From positions 124,001 to 188,000 of the forward strand of contig NZ_JXRQ01000030.1 of NCBI RefSeq assembly GCF_000829445.1: a DNA stretch of 64,000 bases. The letters run 5' to 3'. How positions within the stretch are numbered: the first letter of the stretch is position 1; every line of letters begins with the position of its first letter. Both the position numbers and the translations under genes were made by a program. A model generated the notes under the pieces. That model did not search any database and was not told where the DNA came from. It saw only the letters and a program-made list of their open reading frames with translations. This stretch comes from Jeotgalibacillus alimentarius. GTDB lineage: Bacteria > Bacillota > Bacilli > Bacillales > Jeotgalibacillaceae. This document shows positions 1-8,334 of the stretch, piece by piece.

Positions 1-114
1 ACAGCTAATTAAAATCATTGCCTGAAGAACAGCACCTTTTCTTCTTAAAATAAACATTGCGATGCTGTATATAAGAACCAATATATAATAGACAATCAGC
101 CCTCTAACCAACAT
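1..114 (-). CDS. pelE: probable PelE start (partial, runs off the window)
   Basis: Only the first 38 codons are present. The reading begins MLVRGLIVYY and continues as one hydrophobic segment followed by a basic RRK stretch, as expected of an N-terminal membrane anchor. The ATG lies 11 bases inside the 3' end of the upstream PelD-like gene, so translation is probably coupled. In Gram-positive pel operons pelE follows pelD, and that position is the main reason for the name. No TPR part can be seen because the gene is cut by the window edge. Confidence 0.5.
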   Translation of the reverse strand, partial: MLVRGLIVYYILVLIYSIAMFILRRKGAVLQAMILISC

Positions 115-2269
115 GAGGCATCTCCTTTTCTATGACAGATGCTTCAATGTACTTACCTGCCAGCCTTTCTATGACCATCCCCGCATCATTTAATTCAGTG
201 TTTGATAAAACAATATAAAGATCTCCTTTTTCATCAAAACCAAAATAATCTGTTGTACGGAGAATCGATCCAATTAGTTGAAGCTTTTCTGTATTAAAAG
301 CTTTCTCATTTATAAAAAGAAGCGTATACGGTATTTGAAGGGTATCCGCTGCTTGCTGTTTTTGCGCCAGAATACGGGAAAAGTATGCTGGTTTCAAAGC
401 GTTTGTATCCTCTATATACCGCTCATTGTTTATTTCCTGAATATAACTGGACGATCGTTCCAGTGCGGCGCTGATCAAGCGGGTTACAACATCGACTAAA
501 TTTTGAAATGAAAGCGTCAGCTGCTGAAAAGAAGCATCATAGCAGACAATCATCGCAACTGTTTCATTCTGCTGCACAATCGGCGCTACAAAAAATGGTT
601 CTGTTGATGAGAGTGACTGATTAAAACCAATTTGCTTTTGAGTAATGGCTTTATCAACGAGTGTACCTTTATCAATCTTTAATGAAGCAGCCGGCAAAAA
701 CTCCTGATCCTTGGATTTTGCAACAAGACGTGCAAATCCATTAGGAGCAATAGAATATATTGCGAAATGTCTTGATTTCAAAGTTTCCTCGAGTACGTGA
801 ATTGAGCCTGTGAACAAAGCTTCTGGCTCAAGACTGTCTAAAGAGCGGGTAGCCTGATAGATTTGGCCAATCCCATTGTCCGAACGTAAAATCTGCTGCT
901 GCAGTTCATTCTTAATCTCAAGCGTTTCCTCATAGACAGTTGCTAAGAATGAATATTGATTTCTCGAAGAGGCAAGTTCATCTTTTGTAAATTTTAATTC
1001 AATTTTTCTCCTGTCCACCACATAACTGATGATCAGCCCGATCAGTAAATATATAGTAAAGGTTGCTAACAATTCATTATCCATAAATAACGAGCCCATC
1101 TCTCTACCGGAACTTAAAGCCTGATTCACATGAACAGAGATTGCTAAAAAAGAAGACAATAAAGCCTGCGTTTTACCAAATAAAAGAGCAGCGAGCAAAA
1201 CATAAATCATCCAAAAATCAATTGATTCGACTGCCGGCACTGCCAAAATGGAAAGCGCATAAAATATAAAAAATAGCACGATGTTCTCTGCCAGATACAT
1301 CCAGTGACTGTTCCATAATGGAGAGCGGTTCTTCATCTCTTTAACCGGCTTAACAGCTGGTTTGTTTTTATAATACTCAAGCGTTGCTTTTAGTCCTTCA
1401 TCTAATGAATACTTTGGCACCCAGTCTAAATCTCTTTTTAGACTTGTATTATCCAACTGAGAAAATGCAATATCACCCTTTTTCGATGCTACACGCTCGA
1501 CTGAATACCCTGGATTTTCCTTTGTAAGCCTTGCTACAAGTTCATTAATGCTCGTCTGTATATTATTTGATACGTTATAAGTACCGCTTAATCCGCTAAT
1601 TACACCCCGGTATACAGCTTCTGCAACATCACCTGCATAAATAAAATCCCGCGTCTGATCTCCAGTTCCAAAAACGGTAATCGGCTGTTGTTTGGAAAGA
1701 TTCGTAGTGTATATCGAAATCACACCACTCTCAGCACTCACATGCTGCCGCGGACCATAAACATTAGCAAAACGGAGGACAAGCGATGACAGTCCGTACA
1801 ATTCTTCCCACTTTCGACAGTAAAGTTCTCCATTCATTTTGTTAATACCGTATGGAGAAACAGGATCCAAATGCTCACCTTCCTTAAGAGGCAGCGTGGG
1901 GTTTTCCCCATATACGGCGGCAGAAGAACAAAAAACAAATTTCTCTACGCCGTATTTTATTGATAAATTTAACATATTGATTAGACCAAGAATGTTTGTC
2001 GAAGAATCCTCAAAAGGTTTTTCAATCGATCGCTGTACACTCGTTTGAGCAGCACAATGTATGACCACATCAAATGAATGCGCCTTAAAGAAGCTTTCAC
2101 ACTTCTCATCAGTAACATCCCCAATAAACGATCGGTGTTTGAAATCTATATTTTCTTTTTTACCGGAAATTAAATTATCAATAATAAAAATACGATGATT
2201 TTCTTTAAAAAAGCGCTCTGCAATAAATGATCCAATAAAACCGTATCCGCCCGTAACCAATACGTTCAT
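104..2269 (-). CDS. pelD: SDR epimerase - PelD-like c-di-GMP receptor fusion
   Basis: This 721-residue protein has two parts. Residues 1-310 are an extended short-chain dehydrogenase of the UDP-sugar C4-epimerase type, with the nucleotide motif TGGYGFIG (6-13), Ser115/116 and catalytic YGINK (Tyr140, Lys144). After a linker come about four membrane segments (about 325-430), a coiled region, a GAF-like domain and a degenerate GGDEF domain. In the GGDEF domain the active-site signature is replaced by EKGDL, but the c-di-GMP inhibitory-site motif RTTD (about 671-674) is kept. That is the PelD architecture: a receptor that switches on Pel exopolysaccharide synthesis at the membrane. The epimerase could supply UDP-GalNAc/GalNAc-type precursors, like PelX. 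The ATG at 2269 has AAGGGG eight bases upstream, so I prefer it to the GTG at 2275. The family names are inferred from domain order and motifs. Confidence 0.75.
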   Translation of the reverse strand: MNVLVTGGYGFIGSFIAERFFKENHRIFIIDNLISGKKENIDFKHRSFIGDVTDEKCESFFKAHSFDVVIHCAAQTSVQRSIEKPFEDSSTNILGLINMLNLSIKYGVEKFVFCSSAAVYGENPTLPLKEGEHLDPVSPYGINKMNGELYCRKWEELYGLSSLVLRFANVYGPRQHVSAESGVISIYTTNLSKQQPITVFGTGDQTRDFIYAGDVAEAVYRGVISGLSGTYNVSNNIQTSINELVARLTKENPGYSVERVASKKGDIAFSQLDNTSLKRDLDWVPKYSLDEGLKATLEYYKNKPAVKPVKEMKNRSPLWNSHWMYLAENIVLFFIFYALSILAVPAVESIDFWMIYVLLAALLFGKTQALLSSFLAISVHVNQALSSGREMGSLFMDNELLATFTIYLLIGLIISYVVDRRKIELKFTKDELASSRNQYSFLATVYEETLEIKNELQQQILRSDNGIGQIYQATRSLDSLEPEALFTGSIHVLEETLKSRHFAIYSIAPNGFARLVAKSKDQEFLPAASLKIDKGTLVDKAITQKQIGFNQSLSSTEPFFVAPIVQQNETVAMIVCYDASFQQLTLSFQNLVDVVTRLISAALERSSSYIQEINNERYIEDTNALKPAYFSRILAQKQQAADTLQIPYTLLFINEKAFNTEKLQLIGSILRTTDYFGFDEKGDLYIVLSNTELNDAGMVIERLAGKYIEASVIEKEMPHVG

Positions 2270-2652
2270 GTGCACTTCCCCTTATTTATTCATCTTTATC
2301 ACCTAAAGACTTCTACAAAATCAAAACTTATTTCAATGAGGCAGTATCGAATATTTAAATCATGCTTTGTCTTATATGAGCCTTATTACTTTTAACAAGA
2401 CATTTAGACTCAATGATTTCAATTAAAACTATTATCCTATTTTATATGAAGAGATCCATTAGTAAAAGAAGAATATACATCTCTATATTAACTTCTTATA
2501 GTCAGCATACTCTTAGTAGGTATTTTAAAAACGAGCATACGTTTCTTATTTAGAATTTAGGGCTTATAGAAATTGGCAGACTATCCAAATTAGAGTCCGG
2601 GCCTACTGGGTATTATAATTAGGTGAGGGGTTAGAGGTAAGGAGTGTTCCAA
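2270..2652. other. AT-rich divergent intergenic region
   Basis: A 383-bp gap between the divergent pelD-like and RQC-minor-like genes. It is AT-rich and has no convincing ORF. A TATAAT at 2614-2619 could be the -10 box of the rightward gene, but no good -35 box precedes it. Promoters for both genes must lie here; no operator stands out. Confidence 0.4.
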
Positions 2653-4068
2653 ATGAAACCAGGGGTTAAGATTGAACCTTATGATAAATTATTGTTTATG
2701 CCGGTTGGGCGCAGGTATGCGAATATCCGCTCGATTGGGCATAAGGAGGAGCGTGCGGTGCTGTCCCGTCTTCAGCAGGCGGTTCATCGTGCGCTGCCTC
2801 AGTTTTCCTATAGAGAGCTTAAGGATATAAAGGAATTTTTGCATGCGGACTGCTGGCGGATGCCGGTTCCGGTGACGCGTGAGGAAGAGCTGTATCCGCA
2901 GCTGATGCGGCCTGAGATGTTTTTATGGCAGGAGCATTCGGCGCAGCGCGGGCTTCCGATTGATGAGAGCTATTTTTATGGGAAGATCTACAGCCGGCTG
3001 TCAGCTGAGGGGCTGCATCATCATGTGTCGTATGTGCTGAAGGATTATGCGTTCTGTGCGAAGCTGCACCGGATGAAGCGTGAGTACTGGCTGGATCAGA
3101 TCTATGATGCGTACAGCCTCCATCCTTTTATAGAGCTCGCAAAAGAAAAGAATCATGTTGTGGAGGCTGTTGAGAAGATGAACAGGTCTTCTCTTTTAGC
3201 TGTGCTGAAATATCCTGAGGACATCGCGTACTGGCGGCACCGTGTGGAGATTGTGATGCGTCCTTACCGTGATATTCCGGCTGAGTGGCGCTGGGAGATG
3301 TGTACGCATGAAAAAGAGCTTGCCGTGGATGGTGAGGCGCTTGCGTGCTCGTGTCCGGTGTGTGAGTATGCGGTGAAGTATCACGTGGACGAGGAGCGCA
3401 TTGAGCTGCGTGAAGAGCCGATTATGGAGCGCACAGTGAAGCGGATCGCAACGATTGAACGCCAGCTGAATGAGATTGCGGCGCAGAGTATGAATGTCGT
3501 GGAGGCGCTGCGTGATCTGCAGGATGTGAAGCGTCGGCTGGATACTTTTAGCGGGAAGCTTGAACGGCTCGTTTCGTTAAAGGATGAGCTGGCTGTGGAG
3601 GCGCCTGAAGTGGTTCGGTACTATGAGCAGCTGAAGGCGGTTCGGCTGCCTGTGGAGCGCGTGGAGCCGACACTGATGAGTCTGTCTGAGGTCGTGCTGC
3701 CTGATACGAAGGTGCTGAAGGCGGTGCAGGAGTGGAAGACGCTTGAGGTGTCTGAGGCGGCGCTTGATGAGCTTCTTAGTGAATGGACGGCGCTGCTTGA
3801 GGCGAACCAGCCGAAGCCGGATGATGTGATGGTTGAAATTGAGGGCTATCAGGTAACGCGCGCTGAAGTGGAGCGTGTGGAGGCTTTATTGGATGAAACC
3901 GAGCTGACACTGACGCTGCATTTACTGGCGCAGACCTTAATGGGTGAGCCGACTAATAAGGTACGGACGCTTGGACTGCATGAGACGGCTGTTTTTGGCA
4001 TGCTTGGGGAATGGCCGGAGAAGTATGTGGTGCGGGCTGTGAAGAAGCTTTTTAAGGAGAAGATTTGA
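2653..4068 (+). CDS. RQC-minor-like DNA-binding protein (hypothetical)
   Basis: This 471-residue soluble protein has no recognisable catalytic motif. A cysteine knuckle CSCPVC (Cys232, 234, 237) sits mid-protein. It is followed by a predicted coiled coil (about 255-330) and a C-terminal 60-residue segment, LHLLAQTLMGEPTNKVRTLG onward, that resembles the winged-helix RQC domain of RecQ helicases, where it would contact nucleic acid without any helicase part. I recall stand-alone proteins of this sort being called RQC-minor in Bacillales; the assignment is from memory and needs a profile search. The start is the ATG at 2653, eight bases after TAAGGAG; an in-frame GTG at 2644 overlaps that Shine-Dalgarno sequence. 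It is a single gene ending in a strong terminator. Confidence 0.5.
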   Translation: MKPGVKIEPYDKLLFMPVGRRYANIRSIGHKEERAVLSRLQQAVHRALPQFSYRELKDIKEFLHADCWRMPVPVTREEELYPQLMRPEMFLWQEHSAQRGLPIDESYFYGKIYSRLSAEGLHHHVSYVLKDYAFCAKLHRMKREYWLDQIYDAYSLHPFIELAKEKNHVVEAVEKMNRSSLLAVLKYPEDIAYWRHRVEIVMRPYRDIPAEWRWEMCTHEKELAVDGEALACSCPVCEYAVKYHVDEERIELREEPIMERTVKRIATIERQLNEIAAQSMNVVEALRDLQDVKRRLDTFSGKLERLVSLKDELAVEAPEVVRYYEQLKAVRLPVERVEPTLMSLSEVVLPDTKVLKAVQEWKTLEVSEAALDELLSEWTALLEANQPKPDDVMVEIEGYQVTRAEVERVEALLDETELTLTLHLLAQTLMGEPTNKVRTLGLHETAVFGMLGEWPEKYVVRAVKKLFKEKI

Positions 4069-4076
4069 GATAGATG

Positions 4077-4107
4077 ACGCCCGGGAAGTGGTTCCCGGGC
4101 GTTTTTT
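4077..4107 (+). terminator. Rho-independent terminator
   Basis: An 11-bp perfect stem (ACGCCCGGGAA, loop GTGG) is followed by six T. It starts 8 bp after the RQC-minor-like stop codon. Confidence 0.92.
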
Positions 4108-4124
4108 AGTCGTGTGTGGCGGGT

Positions 4125-4255
4125 GGGCCAAAGTACCCAAAGTGTCGAACAAGCCGGGTTGAACGTCGAACATGACGGGTTAAAGCGCGAACACCGCATC
4201 AAATACGCCGAACATCGCACCGCCTATAGCGAACAACCCGCCACCAATGCCGAAC
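4125..4255 (+). repeat. 21-bp periodic CGAAC array, element 1
   Basis: A GGGCC leader motif at 4125 is followed by CGAAC at 4146, 4167, 4188, 4209, 4230 and 4251, exactly 21 bp apart. It lies between the convergent RQC-minor-like and degV genes, right after a terminator. The bases between the motifs are only loosely conserved. Confidence 0.9.
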
Positions 4256-4272
4256 CACAACTACAACCCCCA

Positions 4273-5136
4273 TTACTTCTCCACAAAAAACATCGAAATC
4301 CCGCCAGGCCCAACGTGGGTCCCGACTGCCACACCCATCTGCATGATATAGATCTCGCCGGCAAAACCGGTCTCTTCCTGCATTTTTACCTTCAGGCTCT
4401 CAGCAATGGCAGGGTCTGACGTATAGCCGATAATGACAAATTCAGTCTGTTCAGCGTCATTACGCTTTTTGAATTCCTCCACGTAATGCTTCAGCACTCG
4501 TTTACGGCCGCGTTCTTTTGCGACAACGGCACCCTTGCCGTCCTTCATCGTCATCACAGGCTTCAGCATAAGCAGCTTGCCAACTATCGCACTCGCATTG
4601 GAGATCCGCCCGCTTTTAATCAGGTGGTTCAGGTCATCAACTGACAAAAAGTGCTTTACGTGCGTTTTATACTGTTCATTAAAGCCGACGATTTCTTCAA
4701 ATGAGGCGCCTCTTTCACGCAGCAGTGCGCTTTTAAGCAGCAGCCAGCCGCTCCCGTGACTCATGCATTTAGAATCGATGATATGAATATGCACGGGTGA
4801 TGTGGGATGCGCTTCATAGAAGTAGTCCTTCGCGAGCTCAGCTGATTGATAGGAACCGCTCGTGCCGCTCGACATACAAATACACAGAATGTGCGTATGG
4901 CCGGATGCAACTGCGTCTTCCATAATCGCCAGGTACTCAGCAGGACTCGGCGCGCCGGTCGTCGGAAATTCCTTCAGGTCCTCAAGCATGCTGTAAAAGG
5001 TGTCCGGGTCGAGCTCAACTTTATCTTTATAAGACTTGCCTTCAATATTAATCTTCAGTGGCGCTGTGCTGATGTCGTATTTTTCAAGTATCTCCCGCGA
5101 CAGATCACACGTTGAATCAGCCATTATTTTAATCAT
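4273..5136 (-). CDS. degV: DegV family fatty-acid-binding protein
   Basis: The 287-residue length is standard for DegV/FakB proteins, which hold a fatty acid for phosphorylation by the FakA kinase in phospholipid synthesis. Diagnostic motifs are the N-terminal MADSTCDL, TTGAPSP (about 59-65), the SSGTSGSYQSA loop that contacts the fatty-acid carboxylate, and the C-terminal VGTHVGPGG. TGGAGG precedes the ATG. The gene stands alone, with no fakA nearby, and converges on the RQC-minor-like gene. It has no hairpin terminator of its own; its 3' end abuts periodic element 1. Which fatty acid it binds cannot be told. Confidence 0.92.
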   Translation of the reverse strand: MIKIMADSTCDLSREILEKYDISTAPLKINIEGKSYKDKVELDPDTFYSMLEDLKEFPTTGAPSPAEYLAIMEDAVASGHTHILCICMSSGTSGSYQSAELAKDYFYEAHPTSPVHIHIIDSKCMSHGSGWLLLKSALLRERGASFEEIVGFNEQYKTHVKHFLSVDDLNHLIKSGRISNASAIVGKLLMLKPVMTMKDGKGAVVAKERGRKRVLKHYVEEFKKRNDAEQTEFVIIGYTSDPAIAESLKVKMQEETGFAGEIYIMQMGVAVGTHVGPGGISMFFVEK

Positions 5137-5301
5137 ACGTACCTCCAGTAAATTCTTGATGTCCTCCTATTGTAAGCCATTACAAAGCGGAAAAGTATTT
5201 TAGTTGCGTATTTCAACTACTTTTGTGACGGCTTTGAAAAGGAAATCATTTCAACACACTGCTATACTGTGAACAACGAACCAGCTGAAAGGATGAAGAC
5301 A

Positions 5302-6363
5302 ATGTCAAAATGGATGATCTACGGCGCAAACGGCTACACAGGCGAGCTCATTGCGCGCCAGGCAGCAAAGGATGGCATGACGCCCATACTTGCCGGACGT
5401 AACAGGGAAGCCGTCAGCAAACTTGCAGATGAACTTGGATTTGAAACGCAGATTTTTTCACTTGATAACCCTGACACAGTGACAGAAAACCTGAAGGACA
5501 TGGAGCTCGTCCTCCACTGCGCAGGCCCCTTTTCAAAGACAAGCCGTCAGATGGTCGAGGGCTGTCTCGCTGCAGGGACTCACTACCTCGATATCACTGG
5601 TGAGATCGGCGTTTTTGAAATGATTCATGACCCCGGTATGTCAAAGCGCGCGGCTGATAAAGGGATCGTCCTGTGCCCGGGTGTCGGGTTCGATGTGATC
5701 CCGACTGACTGCACAGCGCACAAGCTGAAGGAGCTCATGCCAAACGCATCAGAGCTTGCACTCGGTTTTTCCTTTCTTGCAGGTATGTCACCCGGCACGA
5801 CTAAAACGATGGTCGAAGGACTGTCCGGCGGGAGCGCTGAGCGCAAAGACGGCAGGATCGTACCGTTTCCAATGGGTTCTAAAAAGCGGACGCTGGACTT
5901 TGGAAGAGGCCAGGAAACCGCAACCGCGATTCCATGGGGCGACGTCTCAACGGCGTATTACACAACGAAAATTCCAAACATCACGACCTGGATTCCGCTG
6001 TCTGAGCGCCAGATCCGCGGCGCACGCGTTATGTCCCTTTTCGCACCCGTACTCGGCACAAAGCCGGTTCAGAAGCAGCTGCTGAAATGGGTTGACCGCT
6101 CCGTCAAAGGACCGGACGAACGTGCACGGGAGAATGCGCCGTCTTATATCGTCGGTGAAGCAAAAGCAGCTGACGGCCGGACGATCACGGTGCGGCTGAA
6201 AACAACGAATGCCTACACGCTGACTGCACTTGGGTCACTCGAAGTCGTGCGCCGCATGCTCGGTCGCGATCTGTCTTCAGGAAGCTTTACGCCGGCCGGG
6301 CTGTTTGGGTCGGGACTGGTGGAGTCGCTTGAGGGGTCAGGGGAGTTTGAGGTTGTGGAGTAG
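5302..6363 (+). CDS. saccharopine dehydrogenase-like NAD(P) oxidoreductase
   Basis: This 353-residue protein starts with a Rossmann motif, YGANGYTG, typical of the saccharopine dehydrogenase / trans-acting enoyl reductase superfamily. LAGRN and HCAGPF segments follow at the usual places, and DITGE lies near residue 110. The substrate is unknown: such proteins in Bacilli are stand-alone and need not make lysine. The ATG at 5302 has AAAGGA eight bases upstream. A TATACT -10 box at 5263-5268 would put transcription start near 5275, which excludes the in-frame GTG at 5269. A terminator follows directly. Confidence 0.75.
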   Translation: MSKWMIYGANGYTGELIARQAAKDGMTPILAGRNREAVSKLADELGFETQIFSLDNPDTVTENLKDMELVLHCAGPFSKTSRQMVEGCLAAGTHYLDITGEIGVFEMIHDPGMSKRAADKGIVLCPGVGFDVIPTDCTAHKLKELMPNASELALGFSFLAGMSPGTTKTMVEGLSGGSAERKDGRIVPFPMGSKKRTLDFGRGQETATAIPWGDVSTAYYTTKIPNITTWIPLSERQIRGARVMSLFAPVLGTKPVQKQLLKWVDRSVKGPDERARENAPSYIVGEAKAADGRTITVRLKTTNAYTLTALGSLEVVRRMLGRDLSSGSFTPAGLFGSGLVESLEGSGEFEVVE

Positions 6364-6370
6364 CGTTTTG

Positions 6371-6398
6371 GTCCGGGGTTTTTGATCCCGGGCTTTTT
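6371..6398 (+). terminator. Rho-independent terminator
   Basis: A CCGGG/CCCGG stem with flanking G-C pairing is followed by CTTTTT, 8 bp after the oxidoreductase stop codon. Confidence 0.75.
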
Positions 6399-6414
6399 GT
6401 GTGGGCTGGCGGGT

Positions 6415-6545
6415 GGGTCTTTGTACCCTAAGTGGCGAACATGGGCGGGTGAACGTCGAACATGACGGTTTAAATCGCGAACAAGCCGTGCTGAGCGTTG
6501 AACACACGCCCCTGAAGAGCGAACATCAAAGGATTTACGCCGAAC
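6415..6545 (+). repeat. 21-bp periodic CGAAC array, element 2
   Basis: Leader GGGTC is at 6415. CGAAC or TGAAC motifs start at 6436, 6457, 6478, 6499, 6520 and 6541, exactly 21 bp apart. Units 1-2 closely match element 1, and units 3-6 closely match element 3 position by position, so the elements share an ancestor as whole arrays. Confidence 0.92.
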
Positions 6546-6643
6546 CCCACGACACCACCCATCCGCCCAACCCACCCAAACTTCCCCGCACCACCCTATT
6601 CTTTTACAATATCCCTAACACATTGACAAAAGGAGCGAATTCA

Positions 6644-8080
6644 ATGGAGATTGCAGCTGTCTGGTTCAGAAACGACCTTCGCACAATCGATCACCAGCCG
6701 CTCAGACGTGCGGTGGCAAGCGGTCTGCCGGTTGTTGGTGTATATGTACTTGACCCGGAAGAGATGCGGGAGACTGCGTATGAATTCAAAAAGATGGAGA
6801 AGTTCCGTGCAGCATTTATCAGGGAAAGCCTTGAAGATTTGCGCCGCGAGCTGAATCAGCTCCATATTCCGCTGATGGTGCGGACCGGGGACCCTGCTGA
6901 GGTGTTTGGCGCGTTAAATGAGCAGTATTTTGTGAAATGTCTCTATCTGCATGAAGAAGTCGGCAGCGAGGAGCAGGCCGCTGAGCACCGCGTTCGTCAG
7001 GCGCTTCAGGCAAAAATATCAATCGATCACGGGCGCAACCTGTATGACCCGATGGACCTACCGTTCGATGCCTACAGCGTGTCGGATACCTTTTCCCAGT
7101 TCAGAAAGCGGATCGAGAAGAATGATGTGCTGATGCGGCCGCCTCTCTCAAAACCTTCTGCTGCCGCTAAAAGGGTGGAGCTTGATGAAGGGGAAATTCC
7201 TTCTTTATCAGCACTTGGGTTCGATGAACTGGATGCCCCGCTCCGTTTCCGCGGTGGGATGACAGAAGGACTGAAGCGGATCGAACACTACTTTTTCAAG
7301 TCAGATCAGCTTCGCATTTATAAAGAAACACGTAACGGCATGCTGAAAGAAGATGACTCATCTAAGCTCTCGCCCTGGCTTGCACGCGGCTGCCTCTCAC
7401 CGCGGATGGTGATGGAGGAAGTCCGGCGCTATGAGGATGAGCGTGTGAAAAACAGCTCGACGTACTGGCTGTATTTTGAGCTGCTCTGGCGCGATTATTT
7501 TCATCTGGTGCACAGGCGTTACGGAGATGACCTGTTCGCAGCATCCGGCCTGCGTGAACGGACGCCGCCATGGGACCGTGATGAGACGTTGGAATCAGCC
7601 TGGATGAACGGCAAAACGGGGTATCCGCTGGTGGATGCCGCCATGCGCGAACTTGCTCAGACCGGGTTTATGTCGAACCGCGCAAGGCAAAACGTGGCGA
7701 GCTTCCTGACGAAGAACCTTGGCCTCGACTGGCGGATTGGCGCAGCATGGTTTGAGTCGCTGCTGATTGATTATGATGTGGCGAGCAATTACGGCAACTG
7801 GCTCTATCAGGCAGGCGTTGGCAATGACGCGGTCCAATTCAGGGCATTCAACGTGGTGAAGCAGGCGCGGGATTATGATCCTGATGGCGTGTATTTGCGC
7901 ACATGGCTGCCGGAGCTTCGTAAAGTACCCGGACCCCGGATATTTGCACCTCATGAAATGACATATGAGGGGCAGCAGGCAGCAGGCGTGGTAATCGGAC
8001 GGCATTACCCTGCGCCGGTCGTTGATTTATTTGAGTCTGTGGAGCGGAATAAGGTGCGGTTTTTGGATGTGATGAAGTGA
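6644..8080 (+). CDS. cryptochrome/photolyase, DASH-like
   Basis: This 478-residue FAD flavoprotein is expected to repair UV pyrimidine dimers with blue light. An N-terminal Rossmann antenna domain (AAVWFRNDLR) is followed by the FAD-binding helical domain with SPWLARGCLSPR, STYWLYFELLWRDYF, GYPLVDAAMREL, FMSNRARQNVASFL and DYDVASNYGNW. The ELLWRDYF and SNRARQNVASF segments are most like CRY-DASH proteins, which prefer single-stranded or looped DNA. The true start is the ATG at 6644, with AGGAG at the right distance. Upstream in-frame codons run through periodic element 2 and are not coding. Confidence 0.9.
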   Translation: MEIAAVWFRNDLRTIDHQPLRRAVASGLPVVGVYVLDPEEMRETAYEFKKMEKFRAAFIRESLEDLRRELNQLHIPLMVRTGDPAEVFGALNEQYFVKCLYLHEEVGSEEQAAEHRVRQALQAKISIDHGRNLYDPMDLPFDAYSVSDTFSQFRKRIEKNDVLMRPPLSKPSAAAKRVELDEGEIPSLSALGFDELDAPLRFRGGMTEGLKRIEHYFFKSDQLRIYKETRNGMLKEDDSSKLSPWLARGCLSPRMVMEEVRRYEDERVKNSSTYWLYFELLWRDYFHLVHRRYGDDLFAASGLRERTPPWDRDETLESAWMNGKTGYPLVDAAMRELAQTGFMSNRARQNVASFLTKNLGLDWRIGAAWFESLLIDYDVASNYGNWLYQAGVGNDAVQFRAFNVVKQARDYDPDGVYLRTWLPELRKVPGPRIFAPHEMTYEGQQAAGVVIGRHYPAPVVDLFESVERNKVRFLDVMK

Positions 8081-8092
8081 TGTCTTGGTTCT

Positions 8093-8223
8093 GAGTCTTT
8101 GTACCCGAAGTGTCGAACATATGCAGTTGAACGCCGAACATGGCTGGTTGGAACACGAACCAGCCATGTTTAGTGCTGAACCCACTCCCATAAAACGCGA
8201 ACACACAAGGTTTTACGCCGAAC
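8093..8223 (+). repeat. 21-bp periodic CGAAC array, element 3
   Basis: Leader GAGTC is at 8093. CGAAC or TGAAC motifs start at 8114, 8135, 8156, 8177, 8198 and 8219, exactly 21 bp apart. It begins 12 bp after the photolyase stop codon, and no separate terminator hairpin is visible there. Confidence 0.92.
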
Positions 8224-8247
8224 CTCCACATTCCTTTTAAAATGAAT

Positions 8248-8265
8248 TTGTGAAAAAATTCACAA
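8248..8265. promoter_or_regulatory. Rex operator upstream of lactate permease
   Basis: TTGTGAA, AAAA, TTCACAA is a perfect 18-bp match to the Gram-positive Rex consensus, extended by one base pair on each side. Rex represses fermentation and lactate genes until the NADH/NAD+ ratio rises. The site lies just upstream of a TATACT -10 box at 8295-8300, with a poor -35 box, and about 70 bp before lldP. In B. subtilis Rex controls lctP-ldh, which supports the call. Confidence 0.88.
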
Positions 8266-8334
8266 ATACCCCGTCCATCCCACTAAAAACCTGCTATACT
8301 TAACGTATCAAACAAGCCGATAAGGATGATTGTG

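Noticed and set aside
4114-4260. The 21-bp arrays as genes for heptad-repeat peptides (units reading like V-E-H-x-x-L-N)
   Set aside because: A 21-bp period always gives a heptad in any open frame. Elements 4 and 5 have in-frame stops, no ribosome-binding site precedes them, and conservation follows DNA register rather than codons.
6401-6643. N-terminal extension of the photolyase upstream of 6644
   Set aside because: The open frame runs through periodic element 2; the AGGAG before the ATG at 6644 and homology both put the start there.
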